Shown: positions 41,130 through 50,500 of the stretch, piece by piece
Position numbering within the stretch: the stretch's first letter is position 1
Layout: every line of letters begins with the position of its first letter
NCBI GenBank assembly: GCA_046346665.1
Contig: JAXMHQ010000011.1
Span: forward strand, 57,457-121,456
DNA length: 64,000 bases
Direction: 5' to 3'
From: JAXMHQ01 sp046346665
GTDB lineage: Bacteria; Verrucomicrobiota; Verrucomicrobiia; Limisphaerales; JAXMHQ01
Program-made: the position numbers and the translations under genes
The notes under the pieces: generated by a model
The model's database searches: none
Told to the model about the DNA's origin: nothing
What the model saw: only the letters and a program-made list of their open reading frames with translations

Positions 41130-43151
41130 TCACTGAATGTCCGGCAACGCCTGTCCGTAAGTCTTCACGGGGCCGATGCGGGGCGGTTTCACCGGGCCGG
41201 CCACGCCGTAGAGTATGGTCAGCCCTGAGCCGCCGCCCCAGGTTGAAACGGCGAATGGCGGTTTCTCCTCCGCCGCACCTGCCAGCGAGTTCCAGTTGTT
41301 TGCGACCCAGACATTGCCGGCCGGATCAATCGCAGCATCCGTAATCATCTGAATGCTGCCGCCGGTAAACTGGTGGAGAAGGTCGCCGGGTTTTGTGCCG
41401 GCCGGGTGGCCTTTCGTTTCGTCGCCGGCCAGAACCACCACCGAGCGGTTCTTGATCATGCCCACCCAGACGTCGCCGTTCCCGTCAATATTCAAACCCC
41501 AGGCGCCGTCAATGGCCCCGCCGCCATCGAAGTTCGACTGTGTGCCATCGGGACGAATCAGGGTGACGATGCCGGTGGGTTTGGGATAGTTGAAGGCGGC
41601 GTGCGCCAGAATTTGGAATTGCTCCATGATGCTTGCGCCGACCGGCATTTTCGGCACGGGGAAATCCGGGGACAAATTACTGGCCACCCACAGGTTTCCC
41701 TTCTTGTCGATGTCCATGGCGCGGACGCTGATTCCGACATGAAACGTCTCGACTTTCGTCGGATCGCCGGCGGGGAATCTCAGCACGGTGTCCGCCTGCG
41801 AGTTGCTCACCCAGACACGATTCTGCGGGTCAATGATGACGTCGAAAGGAGAGGCCAGGCCCTCGACATTGACGATTTTTCCGTCTTTGATCCGTCCGCC
41901 GGGGAAGTAGAGCATCCGATTGTCCGAACCGTCGCAGACCCAGACATCGCCGTTCGGCGCGACGCCGACGCCCATCAAGCCAAACATTTTCTCCTTGAAC
42001 GGGAAATCGTGCTCCGTTCCAACCGGCCGCCCGTCCAGGTCCATCACCAGGATCTTGCCGTTGAAACCCGAAGCCCAAACCCGGTCCATCGCCACGGCGG
42101 TGCCCCAGCCCACGCCGTCCAGGCCCATGCCCCGGAAACCGGTGATGGGCGGCGAGAGGGGAGTGCCGTTGGGCGACATCTTGAGCACGCCACCGCCGAT
42201 GTTACGAATGACTCCGGACTGCGAACCCGGCATCCAGTTCTGGCCGCACCAGAGATTCCCGTCTTTGTCGAACATCAATCGTCCGTTGGCATACATGCCG
42301 CCGCCGGCAAAACACAGGCTCAACGCGAAATCCGGCGGCTCCAAACTGAGGTAAGGCAGGAAGGGCGCTGGCCGGTTCCCGCCCTCTTTGGGTTCGGGAT
42401 AGGCTTCGTTGAACAGCGCAAACAATTCTTTCGGATGAGCCCACGGTTGACGAGCGATGCCGGCCATCGCTTCGATAGTGTTGCCCGGCGTCGCCCCGCC
42501 GGCCGGCGTGGCCGCGCTGAAAAGGCGCGCGCGCCAGTTGTCGTCGCCGACCGTGGCGCAGGCGGTGATGAGCGAACCCAGCATGTCCAGGGTCGCCAGA
42601 GTCGCGGTCTGAGTGCTGTTCAGCGGGTCCAGCAATGTCTTGCCCCACTTGCCCGTGGCCGGGTCCACCAGGTTCGGAGCGTTGCCGGCGGCGATACGCA
42701 GGCCCAGCGGATTGCCGGAGATCGCATCTCCGTTGATGAACTGCGCGGCCGTGTAAGCTGACGCCACCGTTGTCAGTTCATTGACCGTGATCGTTCCCGG
42801 CGGGGTCGGCCCGAGCACCGACAGCAATTTCACGGAGTCATTCGGCCCCGAAGCAACCACGTAAAGCACGCTGTCGCCGGGCGCATGGCTGGTGTCCAAT
42901 CGAAACTCGCCTTTGTCGTCCGTCTTCGCTTCGGCCACGGTCGTGGGCGTCCCGGCGCCTGCCGCGCGGAGCGTCACGGTCGAGCCGGCGATGGGTTTGC
43001 CGGCCAGCTGAACGGTCCCGGCCAGTTGCCCGTCGGAAGCGGCAGTTTGCGCCTGGCGGGCGGGTTGTGTCATCGAGCAACCGGTGATCAGGCCTAAACC
43101 CGCCGCCGCAGCCAGCAGTACATTGCCCGGTTTGAATTTTCTGAAGTTCAT
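41130..43151 (-). CDS. Secreted lipoprotein with regulatory-like Ig domain and NHL-type propeller
   Basis: The 673-residue product has a lipobox (GLGLITGC). Next comes a carboxypeptidase-regulatory-like beta-sandwich (about 40-115; LAGTVQLAGKPIAGSTVTLR), then an unrecognised segment (120-260). From about 270 to the end there is an NHL/virginiamycin-lyase-like beta-propeller with repeated phrases: FDKDGNLWCGQNW, VAPNGDVWVCDGSDN, IDPQNRVWVSNSQ, IDKKGNLWVASNL, IDGNGDVWVGMIK and IDPAGNVWVANNW. Such propellers bind ligands or act as lyases, but no activity can be assigned. It lies 94 nt downstream of the sulfatase gene on the same strand and may be expressed with it. Confidence 0.8.
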   Translation of the reverse strand: MNFRKFKPGNVLLAAAAGLGLITGCSMTQPARQAQTAASDGQLAGTVQLAGKPIAGSTVTLRAAGAGTPTTVAEAKTDDKGEFRLDTSHAPGDSVLYVVASGPNDSVKLLSVLGPTPPGTITVNELTTVASAYTAAQFINGDAISGNPLGLRIAAGNAPNLVDPATGKWGKTLLDPLNSTQTATLATLDMLGSLITACATVGDDNWRARLFSAATPAGGATPGNTIEAMAGIARQPWAHPKELFALFNEAYPEPKEGGNRPAPFLPYLSLEPPDFALSLCFAGGGMYANGRLMFDKDGNLWCGQNWMPGSQSGVIRNIGGGVLKMSPNGTPLSPPITGFRGMGLDGVGWGTAVAMDRVWASGFNGKILVMDLDGRPVGTEHDFPFKEKMFGLMGVGVAPNGDVWVCDGSDNRMLYFPGGRIKDGKIVNVEGLASPFDVIIDPQNRVWVSNSQADTVLRFPAGDPTKVETFHVGISVRAMDIDKKGNLWVASNLSPDFPVPKMPVGASIMEQFQILAHAAFNYPKPTGIVTLIRPDGTQSNFDGGGAIDGAWGLNIDGNGDVWVGMIKNRSVVVLAGDETKGHPAGTKPGDLLHQFTGGSIQMITDAAIDPAGNVWVANNWNSLAGAAEEKPPFAVSTWGGGSGLTILYGVAGPVKPPRIGPVKTYGQALPDIQ

Positions 43152-43245
43152 AATACGATCAGCCGCAGGGAGTGCTGCGGAATTGAGTGATCTCCCGCGG
43201 GGAGCCTCATCGTGGGTTTCATAGGAACGTCGTTTCCAGGCAGGC

Positions 43246-44967
43246 CTACTGGCCTTCGTGCTGCCTGATCATGGCTTCGACTTTCCTTTTGACTTCATCG
43301 AGATTGAACGAGGCCGGATCCTGCATCGGCGGGAACTCGACGGCGGTCATGGCGAGCTGGCCCACGTATTTCTGGACCATGACGAAACGCCAGAATTCCC
43401 GGGCGAAGAAATCGTTCCCGTAACCGAAGGCCGAGTTGTTCGAGCTTTCGCCCCGGATCGAAGGCGTGCGTTCGAAGGGATCCTGCCGCAGGTTCACGAT
43501 GGTCGGCATGTCCGTGGTGACCTTTTCACCCGGCCAGCCCCAGGGCTGCTGGAAAAACTGGTATTTGAAATCGTCAATGCGGAGAGCTCCGAGGCTCGGT
43601 CCGCCGAAATAAAACAGTTCGTGGCGTTTCGAAGGCCCGTTGCCCGTGATCAAATCCATCTGGTCATAACCGTCCAGGTGGTTCTTGTAGGTGCGCCCGG
43701 CGAGTTCGACTCCCTTGAGCAGTTGCTCGGTGATGTTGGGGTTGCCGGCGGCGTTGCAGAGGGTCGGGAACCAGTCGAGCCCCGAGAAGATGCCGTTTTC
43801 CACTTTGCCGGCGGGGACGTGTCCCGGCCAGCGAATGATGCAGGGCACCCGGAAGCCGCCTTCGTACACGGTTCCCTTGGTCGCGCGGAAGGGCGTCATG
43901 CCGCCGTCCGGCCACGTGAACACCTCGGCGCCGTTGTCGGTCGTGAAAATGACGATGGTGTTGTCCGCCTCGCCGATGTCCTCCAGATGTTTCAGGAGCG
44001 CTCCGATCGAATCATCCATCTGCGCGAGGCCCGCTTCCTCCACGTTGTAGTTGCTTTCCGGGTTCATCATCTTCTGGTATTTGGGAGGTAGATAGGTGAA
44101 CACGTGCATGCGGGTGGTGTTGTGCCAGACGAAGAACGGTTTGCCGTCCTTCTTGGCCTTGTCCATGAAGTTGCACGAATTGGTCACGAGCACTTCGTCG
44201 AAGGTTTCCATGTCGTACTTGGCCGCCAGTCCCTCCTGCCAGTTCTGCATGTTCTTCATGTTCGGAAAGGGCGCCAGCGGGCCCTCATCCACAATCCTCT
44301 GCTTTCCAATCTTTCCCCAGCGCGGCTGTTCCGTCGGGTCATCCGTGTCCGCCGCCCAGCAATGCACCAGGTGGCGCGGGCCGGTCTTGTCCAGCCAGTC
44401 CTGCGGATAATCGAACCAGTAAGGATCCGACATGGCGTCGAGGTGATAGAGGTAACCGAAGAACTCGTCGAATCCGTGGACGGTGGGAAGGAATTTGTTC
44501 AGGTCGCCGAGGTGATTTTTGCCGAACTGGCCCGTGGCGTAGCCTTGCGCCTTGAGGGCGGTGGCGAGGGTACAGGCCTGTGCGGGCAAACCCACGTCGG
44601 CCCCGGCCTGGCCCACCGTGGTGAGCCCGGTGCGCAGGGGGATTTCGCCCGTGATGAAATTCGCGCGGCCCGCGGTGCAGCTCGCTTCGGCGTAATAATC
44701 GGTGAAGCGCATTCCCTGGCTGGCCAGCCTGTCGAGGTTCGGGGTCCGGCCCGACAGGATGCCCTGGTGATAACAGCTCAGGTTGAACCAGCCGACGTCG
44801 TCGCCCATGATGACGAGGATGTTTGGTTTTTTGCCGGGGGAAGAGGCTGTGGCCGAGGTTTGGTTTTGCGCGCTGCCGGTCTGTGCGCTTTGGCAGGAGG
44901 AACAGAGCAGGGCGCCGAGCGCGGTCGTGGCGGCGGTCGCGAGGAAATTCCACGAATGACGTTTCAT
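43246..44967 (-). CDS. Arylsulfatase-family lipoprotein (formylglycine sulfatase)
   Basis: From ATG 44967 the product has 573 residues. A lipoprotein-type signal (TALGALLCSSC) leads to a type I sulfatase domain. Metal ligands appear in NILVIMGDDVGWFN. The modification site CTAGR (Cys near residue 97) fits C-x-(P/A)-x-R, with alanine instead of the commoner proline. FTTDNGAE gives the other metal-binding Asp-Asn pair. The cysteine must be converted to formylglycine by a sulfatase-modifying enzyme, which is not in this window. It should release sulfate from a sulfated compound in the envelope; many PVC bacteria use such enzymes on sulfated polysaccharides. The substrate cannot be named. Confidence 0.92.
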   Translation of the reverse strand: MKRHSWNFLATAATTALGALLCSSCQSAQTGSAQNQTSATASSPGKKPNILVIMGDDVGWFNLSCYHQGILSGRTPNLDRLASQGMRFTDYYAEASCTAGRANFITGEIPLRTGLTTVGQAGADVGLPAQACTLATALKAQGYATGQFGKNHLGDLNKFLPTVHGFDEFFGYLYHLDAMSDPYWFDYPQDWLDKTGPRHLVHCWAADTDDPTEQPRWGKIGKQRIVDEGPLAPFPNMKNMQNWQEGLAAKYDMETFDEVLVTNSCNFMDKAKKDGKPFFVWHNTTRMHVFTYLPPKYQKMMNPESNYNVEEAGLAQMDDSIGALLKHLEDIGEADNTIVIFTTDNGAEVFTWPDGGMTPFRATKGTVYEGGFRVPCIIRWPGHVPAGKVENGIFSGLDWFPTLCNAAGNPNITEQLLKGVELAGRTYKNHLDGYDQMDLITGNGPSKRHELFYFGGPSLGALRIDDFKYQFFQQPWGWPGEKVTTDMPTIVNLRQDPFERTPSIRGESSNNSAFGYGNDFFAREFWRFVMVQKYVGQLAMTAVEFPPMQDPASFNLDEVKRKVEAMIRQHEGQ

Positions 44968-45305
44968 AGCAGGACACCTTTCATGCGTATTGGTTGTTAG
45001 CCGACCCGAACGGTTGCCCGGCGACATCCCAACGAACGTCGTCCTTTCCTGTCGAATCAACGTTCCACCCTCAACTCGCCGCGGGCGCAAAGAAGACAGC
45101 GCCGCGACGAAGCGACATGAACAGTGGAGACAAAAGAGTTTTATTACGAACCGCCGATCTTGTCAATTGAGCAGATTATATTTCACATAAGATAAACTGT
45201 CGATTATGGGGGCGTGTTGGATTGGGGTTGTCCGGGCACTTGTTGCTGTCCGTGGTGCAGCAACCGTTCCTTGCGGGGTCCGGCGGTTTGTGGCTCACTT
45301 GCGGC
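44968..45305. other. Divergent intergenic region, AT-rich centre
   Basis: No gene is seen between the sulfatase and the small lipoprotein. The stretch 45130-45205 is unusually AT-rich for this window (TTGTCAATTGAGCAGATTAT, then ATTTCACATAAG) and may hold divergent sigma-70-type promoters. I cannot pick a convincing -35/-10 pair. Confidence 0.45.
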
Positions 45306-45527
45306 ATGAAGAAGAATCTTCGGATGCTGCTGTTGTTGCTTTGCCTCGCGCTGTTCTCGGGCGGTTGCGTGGCGTCGGTGGGCAGCGGGCCCAAGACGCA
45401 AACCACTTATCCGACGATGGGCCAGCAATTAATCGACCTTCAGCGCGCCCGGGATCACGGGGCCATTACGCCGGCCGAATACGATGCGGCGAAGAACCGC
45501 ATTTTGAATTCGCCCTGGCCGCAGTAG
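45306..45527 (+). CDS. Small SHOCT-domain lipoprotein
   Basis: From ATG 45306 the product has 73 residues. A hydrophobic signal (MLLLLLCLALFSGGC) looks like a lipoprotein signal, although Ser at -3 is not ideal. The C-terminal helix pair (LIDLQRARDHGAITPAEYDA, then AKNRIL) is a SHOCT domain, a short motif often found at protein ends and involved in oligomerisation or binding. The role is unknown. The upstream in-frame extension to 45222 has no support. Confidence 0.75.
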   Translation: MKKNLRMLLLLLCLALFSGGCVASVGSGPKTQTTYPTMGQQLIDLQRARDHGAITPAEYDAAKNRILNSPWPQ

Positions 45528-45546
45528 CGGAGAGGGCGGGGGAACT

Positions 45547-45690
45547 GGATGCGAAGCGGTTCAATCCGCTGCGTGGACCAAGCTGGCCGATGTCCCTGCG
45601 CCGGCCCCGAACCAGTTGGTGCAGGTCAACGACAGCCGGGGCGCGACGCAGACGCGGTTCTACGGGCTTGTGACACCGGCGACGCAATGA
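45547..45690 (+). pseudogene. Remnant C-terminal module of a lost secreted protein
   Basis: One frame without a start codon reads VQSAAWTKLADVPAPAPNQL, then VQVNDSRGATQTRFYGLVTP, then ATQ and stop at 45688-45690. This is the tail module seen in the giant, LamG and subtilase proteins (W-T near the start, R-F-Y-x-L-V near the end). Nothing upstream continues it; the frame runs straight into the end of the SHOCT gene. A strong hairpin follows within 10 nt, as expected after a real gene end. I read it as the last piece of a deleted gene. Confidence 0.6.
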
Positions 45691-45698
45691 TCGCCGGT

Positions 45699-45735
45699 GC
45701 CGGCAGCCGCGCTTCTCCGCGCGACTGCCGGCTTT
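45699..45735 (+). terminator. Hairpin terminator after the remnant module
   Basis: GCCGGCAGCCGCGC at 45699-45712 pairs with GCGCGACTGCCGGC at 45719-45732, with one mismatch. The loop is TTCTCC and a short TTT follows. It would have terminated the vanished upstream gene and now insulates the HDOD gene. Confidence 0.65.
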
Positions 45736-45768
45736 GAGCAGCCCGGCCGTCTGCGGTGGGGTTTCCGC

Positions 45769-45795
45769 TCAAGTCCGGTTATGCGCCGCCGATGA
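45769..45795 (+). promoter_or_regulatory. Sigma-28 (FliA)-type promoter of the HDOD gene
   Basis: TCAAGTCC, eleven bases, then GCCGATGA matches the sigma-28 consensus TAAAGTTT-N11-GCCGATAA at 5 of 8 and 7 of 8 positions with exact spacing. The predicted start near 45803 gives a leader of about 150 nt, which contains a GTCCCCC/GGGGGAC hairpin. Confidence 0.6.
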
Positions 45796-45955
45796 ATTGA
45801 GTTGGTCCCCCGGCGACGGCGGGGGACGGGCATGGTTATGGGTGAAATTAAGGGCAGTCGTCAGCAATCATCAGGTCTTCTCCTCGATTCGTCGAATTCG
45901 ACAGTCCCGCTCGCTGTTTTCCCGGGCCGATCCCGCTGTTGGAAGGAGTCAATTC

Positions 45956-46870
45956 ATGAAACGACTTAAATCCAGACACGGCGACACCGCGGTCGCGGAA
46001 CGGCCCGTCGCGGCCGCGCCCGATGAAAATGCGAAGCTCGCGGCCTACGTCAAATCGGTCCGGCACCTGCCGCCCGCCCCGCAACTCATCGGCGAGCTGC
46101 TTCCGTTGTTCAATCAGCCGGACCGCGACGTGGACCGCATCGTGAAGCTGTTGTATCACGATCCGGCGATGACGGCCGAGGTCTTGAAGACCTGCAACAA
46201 TTCCGCGTTCAGCGGCGGCGAAAAGTGCACGGACATGTTCGAGGCGGTCATGAGGCTGGGATTGTACGAGGTATTCCGAATCGTGATCGCGGTGTCGGGA
46301 TCGCACATGATCTCGAAATCAAATGCGGCGGCGGGGTTGAACGTGTTGAAGATGTGGCGGCATTCGGTGGTGTGCGCTGTCGCCGCCTCGACCATTGCCG
46401 CCCGGGTGCACCAGCCCGAGGCCTCGGCGTTCACGGCCGGGCTGCTTCACGACGTGGGCCGCCTGGTGTTCGCTTCCGCCGAAGGTATCGAATACAGCCG
46501 GCTGCTGGCCCGGGCGGGGAAGGACCGGCTGGACGTCGTCGAGCTGGAGCGGACGGTTTATGGATTTGACCACGCTGAGATGGGTGCGCACCTGCTGCGG
46601 CGGTGGCATTTACCCGAGGGAATCGTCGGCGGCGTCCGGTTTCATCATCATCCGGCCGATGCCGGCGATCACCTGATCCTGGCCGCCGTGCTGCACCTCG
46701 CCAACGTGTTTTCGCATTCCATCGACGATTTCTTCGCCGATCCGAAAGTGACGCTGGGCAACGGGACGGAATCGAGCTGGCTGCTGCGGCTGCGACCGGC
46801 GGAACTGCCGGCGCTGCTGGCCGCGACGCGGAAGGGTTTGGACGACGCGAAGGACCTGCTGGTGCTCTGA
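45956..46870 (+). CDS. HDOD-domain signalling protein
   Basis: The 304-residue protein carries an HDOD domain over about residues 30-235. HLPPAPQLIGELLPLFNQPD, LLYHDPAMTAEVLKTCNNSA and AGLLHDVGRLVFA are typical. HDOD domains derive from HD phosphohydrolases, often have lost catalytic residues, and act in signalling networks, frequently with two-component or cyclic-di-GMP systems and motility. Here an HD pair (LLHDVG) is still visible. ATG 45956 follows a strong GGAAGGAG ribosome binding site by seven bases. The sigma-28-type promoter upstream suggests expression with motility or chemotaxis genes. Its stop codon abuts the stop of the convergent apt gene with no gap. Confidence 0.9.
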   Translation: MKRLKSRHGDTAVAERPVAAAPDENAKLAAYVKSVRHLPPAPQLIGELLPLFNQPDRDVDRIVKLLYHDPAMTAEVLKTCNNSAFSGGEKCTDMFEAVMRLGLYEVFRIVIAVSGSHMISKSNAAAGLNVLKMWRHSVVCAVAASTIAARVHQPEASAFTAGLLHDVGRLVFASAEGIEYSRLLARAGKDRLDVVELERTVYGFDHAEMGAHLLRRWHLPEGIVGGVRFHHHPADAGDHLILAAVLHLANVFSHSIDDFFADPKVTLGNGTESSWLLRLRPAELPALLAATRKGLDDAKDLLVL

Positions 46871-47404
46871 TCAATAAACGATCAGCGAGCGCACCGGGAA
46901 TCCCTGCAGCTTGCCGCGGCCGTTGAGGAATTTCAGTTCGATCAGGAACGACGCTTCGACGATGGTGGCGCCGAGTTTCTGGACCAGGGCGGCGGCAGCC
47001 GCGGCCGTCCCGCCCGTGGCCAGCAAATCGTCCACCAGAAGCACCCGGCTGCCGGGCTTCAGTGCGTCCTCATGGATCGCCACCGTCGCGGTGCCGTATT
47101 CAAGCGCGTATTCCTTCTCGATCGTGCGGTAGGGAAGCTTGCCTTTCTTACGGACCGGGATGAAGCCCGCGCGCAGCCGCGCCGCGGCGGCCGCGCCGAA
47201 AATGAACCCGCGCGCGTCGATCCCCACCACCGCGTCCACCGAGCCCGGCTGGTAATCGGCCGTCAACAGTTCAATTGCTCCGGAAAACAACCGCGCATCC
47301 GCCAGAACCGGCGTGATGTCCTTGAATTGAATGCCCGGCGTGGGGAAATCCGGGATGTTCCGAATCGCGCGCTCGATGTCCGCAGCCTGAATGGTGGTGT
47401 TCAT
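46871..47404 (-). CDS. apt: Adenine phosphoribosyltransferase
   Basis: The 177-residue enzyme converts adenine and PRPP into AMP in purine salvage. It starts MNTTIQAADIERAIRNIPDF and has FPTPGIQFKDITPVL, VVGIDARGFIFGAAAA, VRKKGKLPYRTIEKEYALEY and the PRPP-binding VLLVDDLLATGGTA. The ATG at 47404 gives the canonical length, so the longer upstream frame is rejected. The gene converges on the HDOD gene, the two stop codons being adjacent (TGA then TCA). Confidence 0.96.
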   Translation of the reverse strand: MNTTIQAADIERAIRNIPDFPTPGIQFKDITPVLADARLFSGAIELLTADYQPGSVDAVVGIDARGFIFGAAAAARLRAGFIPVRKKGKLPYRTIEKEYALEYGTATVAIHEDALKPGSRVLLVDDLLATGGTAAAAAALVQKLGATIVEASFLIELKFLNGRGKLQGFPVRSLIVY

Positions 47405-47483
47405 GGTCCGGGCGGGTTGTACCGCGGAATGCGATTCCGCGCAAGCGTGCGTTGGATGGAGCCGGCACGATTCCGGATCAATT

Positions 47484-47554
47484 GCCACAGAGACACAGAG
47501 GCCAAAGAGCGGAGACTCCCGGATTCTTCTCTGAGATCTCTGTGCCTCTGTGGC
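47484..47554. repeat. CACAGAG-word palindrome
   Basis: GCCACAGAGACACAGAGGCC at 47484-47503 is opposed by CTCTGTGCCTCTGTGGC ending at 47554. It lies ten bases from the 3' end of the GH48 gene. The position at a gene end is shared by several other repeats in the window. Confidence 0.65.
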
Positions 47555-47564
47555 CGGTTGAGTT

Positions 47565-50500
47565 TTACTCCCCCGGAAACAGCATGTCGAACGTGGCGTT
47601 GGCGAGCGCCACCTCCGCCTGGGCCCAGAAACGGTGATAACGGTATTCGGGCGATTGGAAGTCGCCGGATTTGCCGCCCGCCACCCAGGCGCTATAGGCG
47701 TTGGTCAACGCCGGGAACGCCGGGTCCTGCAGGTATTTTGATCGCAACCCGAGGAAGGTCACGTTGTTTGTGATGGTATCTCCGTTCGGCATATGGCCGA
47801 TCCAGCCCGGTGGCGTGTAGACGGTCTGCTCGAAAAACCGGGTGTAATCCTGCCGGTGCTCCGGGGCGGACACGCCCAGGGCGTCGCGGTTAAGCATCCA
47901 GAGCCGGTCGAGCAGGGCTTGGGCGGCGGCCTTGGAGGCGGTGTCCTGGACGGCCCAGCGTTTGGTGCCGGCGCTGTAGTACAACAAGGTGCGCGCCAGC
48001 GAAGCCGTGATGCCGAGGTCCTGTCCCCAGTTGCTGATGGTGACGTGCAGGCCCGTGTTCGCGCCCGGCGCGGACGGATTCCACGCATCCGGCTGGCCGC
48101 TCCAGGCCAGGTCGCCCGGGATGGCGAACGAACCATCATCCGGTAATTGTATGTTAGGCAGCACCCAGGCGACCCATTTGTCGAGGACCTGTTTCGCGAG
48201 GGGATCATTGGACAGGTAATAATATTCGGCGACGCGTTCCATGGACCATGTCTGCATGCCGAACCAGCGCGTGCTGGGCGGATCCTCGTAGACGGGGGAT
48301 TCCAGGTAGGCCATGCCGTAGAAGGTGCTGGTGCCGGCGGGGGGCGTTTCGTAGCGGCCGTTCCAACTGCTGGTCGCGCCGCCCGCGATGGCGCCTTCGT
48401 CCGATTGCAGCCAGCGGTAGAATTCCAACTGGCGCCGCAGGCTGTTGGTCCAGTCCTGGCGGGCGGTGGGCGAGGCGGGGATGAATCCCGGCGCGTTGCC
48501 GAGGGCCCAGGCGGCCATGGGATTCTGGTAGCCAAAATGGCTGTGGCTGCAGCCGATCCGCCAGGACCATCCGCCGGCATTGTTGGTGGAACCGCCCCAG
48601 GCGTAATACCACGAGATCAGATAATGACACGCCTGCCGGCCCGAGCCTGCCTGCGACGAATTGGTGACATTCCGAAAGTATTTGTCGAAAAGCGAATACC
48701 GCAGGCAATCGCCCATGCGCGAGGCCTTCGCCGCCAGACCGTTCACCACGCTCGATCCGCCCTGCGCATCCGCCCAGCTCTTGGCCCAGTAAATCGCCTG
48801 GATCGCCCGCGCGTCCGCGTCGGGCGCCGTCGTGTATTTCCATTGGCGCGTGTAAGTCGAGTCGCCGGTGAACAGGTCGAGATACCCGTTCGGTCCGCCC
48901 CAGCGGAACACATCCCAGCAAGGCTGCGGGATAGTTTCCCACACCGACTCCTGTTTGCCGCGCTGGAACGTGTTGATGAACGACGGGCGCGTCGTGCCGT
49001 CGCCGCGCTGGCCGAACCCGTACCAGTTGTCCACATCCATGATCCAGTGCATGCCGTAAAGGTCCGAGGTGCCGTAGGTGGATTTCAATTCGGCGTAGAG
49101 CGGATCGGCGCCGACGGGCGCGGCGGAGTTGATCTGGGCGGGATACAGGCTGGGCAATTCCCATTCGGGCGCATAGGTCGCGGGTTTGGATTGCGTGTAA
49201 TTGTCGTTCGACGGCTGGTCGGCGTGCGTCGGGATCATGTAGGTTTCCATGTTGGTCCACGCGGCCGCCAATCGGCTCCAGTCGCCCGTCAACCGTCCGT
49301 ACATGGCCTCGATGAGAAGGTAATACGACCACGCCTCGGAGGTGGTTTCGTGGCCGTAATCGGGCGCCTCGCACAACAACGTTTCCGGCGAGTGATACGG
49401 GATGCCGTTGGTGCTGAAGTAGCCGTTCGCGGGGTTGTGCAGGTCGGCGTAATGCTGGAGGAACCGGGCGGCGTGGGCCAGGGGCGTGACGCGCAGGGAC
49501 AAATAGCGGGACGGAATCCCGGGCGCGGCAACGCTGGCGGTCACCAGGTAGCCGCTCGCGATCTCGGCAATTCCATTCGTGGTCCAGGAGAGCAAATCGT
49601 CGGAAGTCATCACCCGGTACGCGATGTCGGGACGATACCGGGGATAGGTCAACTTGAGCAGCCCGTTTTCCACCCGCTGCGACAGGGGGGAATTCGAGGC
49701 GTCGGCCAGCAGCGGGTTCAAGGCGAGCACATATTCCGACACCGTATTGAACCCGTCGGCGTCGGCATCGTCGCCGTCGCCGACGCCGGCCGGGACGTTG
49801 TTGTTCGCGCGCCAGTCGGGATAAGTGGTGACCACCAGTGTCTGGTAAGGGCGAATGGTTCCGACGGCGGCACTGCGGCTGAAAGTGGCGTTGGACACGT
49901 TGCTGAGCTGAACGTTGAAGAACAACTCCGGTTTGGGGGAGGAGCTGCCGACAACGCTGACCTGGATCACTTGCTGGGTGGTTCCCACGGCAAAGCTGAT
50001 GTCGCCCGAGGCGGCAAGGTAATCCTGGCCGGCGACGGCGGTTCCGTCGACCGTGGCGAAATGCACCGTCACGATGTTGGTGGCCGGGTAGGTGAGGATC
50101 ACCGGAAAACTCATCGGCGATGTCCCGGAGCCGCCGGCTGTGACCGAGGCGTCGGCGATGGCCAGCGTCACCGGCGGAACATAGCCGGCGAGAGGGACGC
50201 CGTTGATGGTGTAATTGGTGGGCTGCGCGCCGTTGAGACCGCCGGGATTGACCTGCATGTCGAAGTGGAACGAGGTCCCGGGCGGCACGATGGTGGGATA
50301 ATACGACTCGTTGGTCAGGCCGTAATGATTGCCGGTATGCGAGGCGATGCGGAGATTGTTGTAAGGCGTGATGGAACGGTCGAAATCGAATCCCAACAGG
50401 TTATTCGTGATTGTCGTGGAGCCGGTGTTGGTGATCCAGAGCGTCGCATTCGCGCCTGCGCCCCAGTCGCCGGTGACTTCGAACCGGGTGGCCGCGGTGA

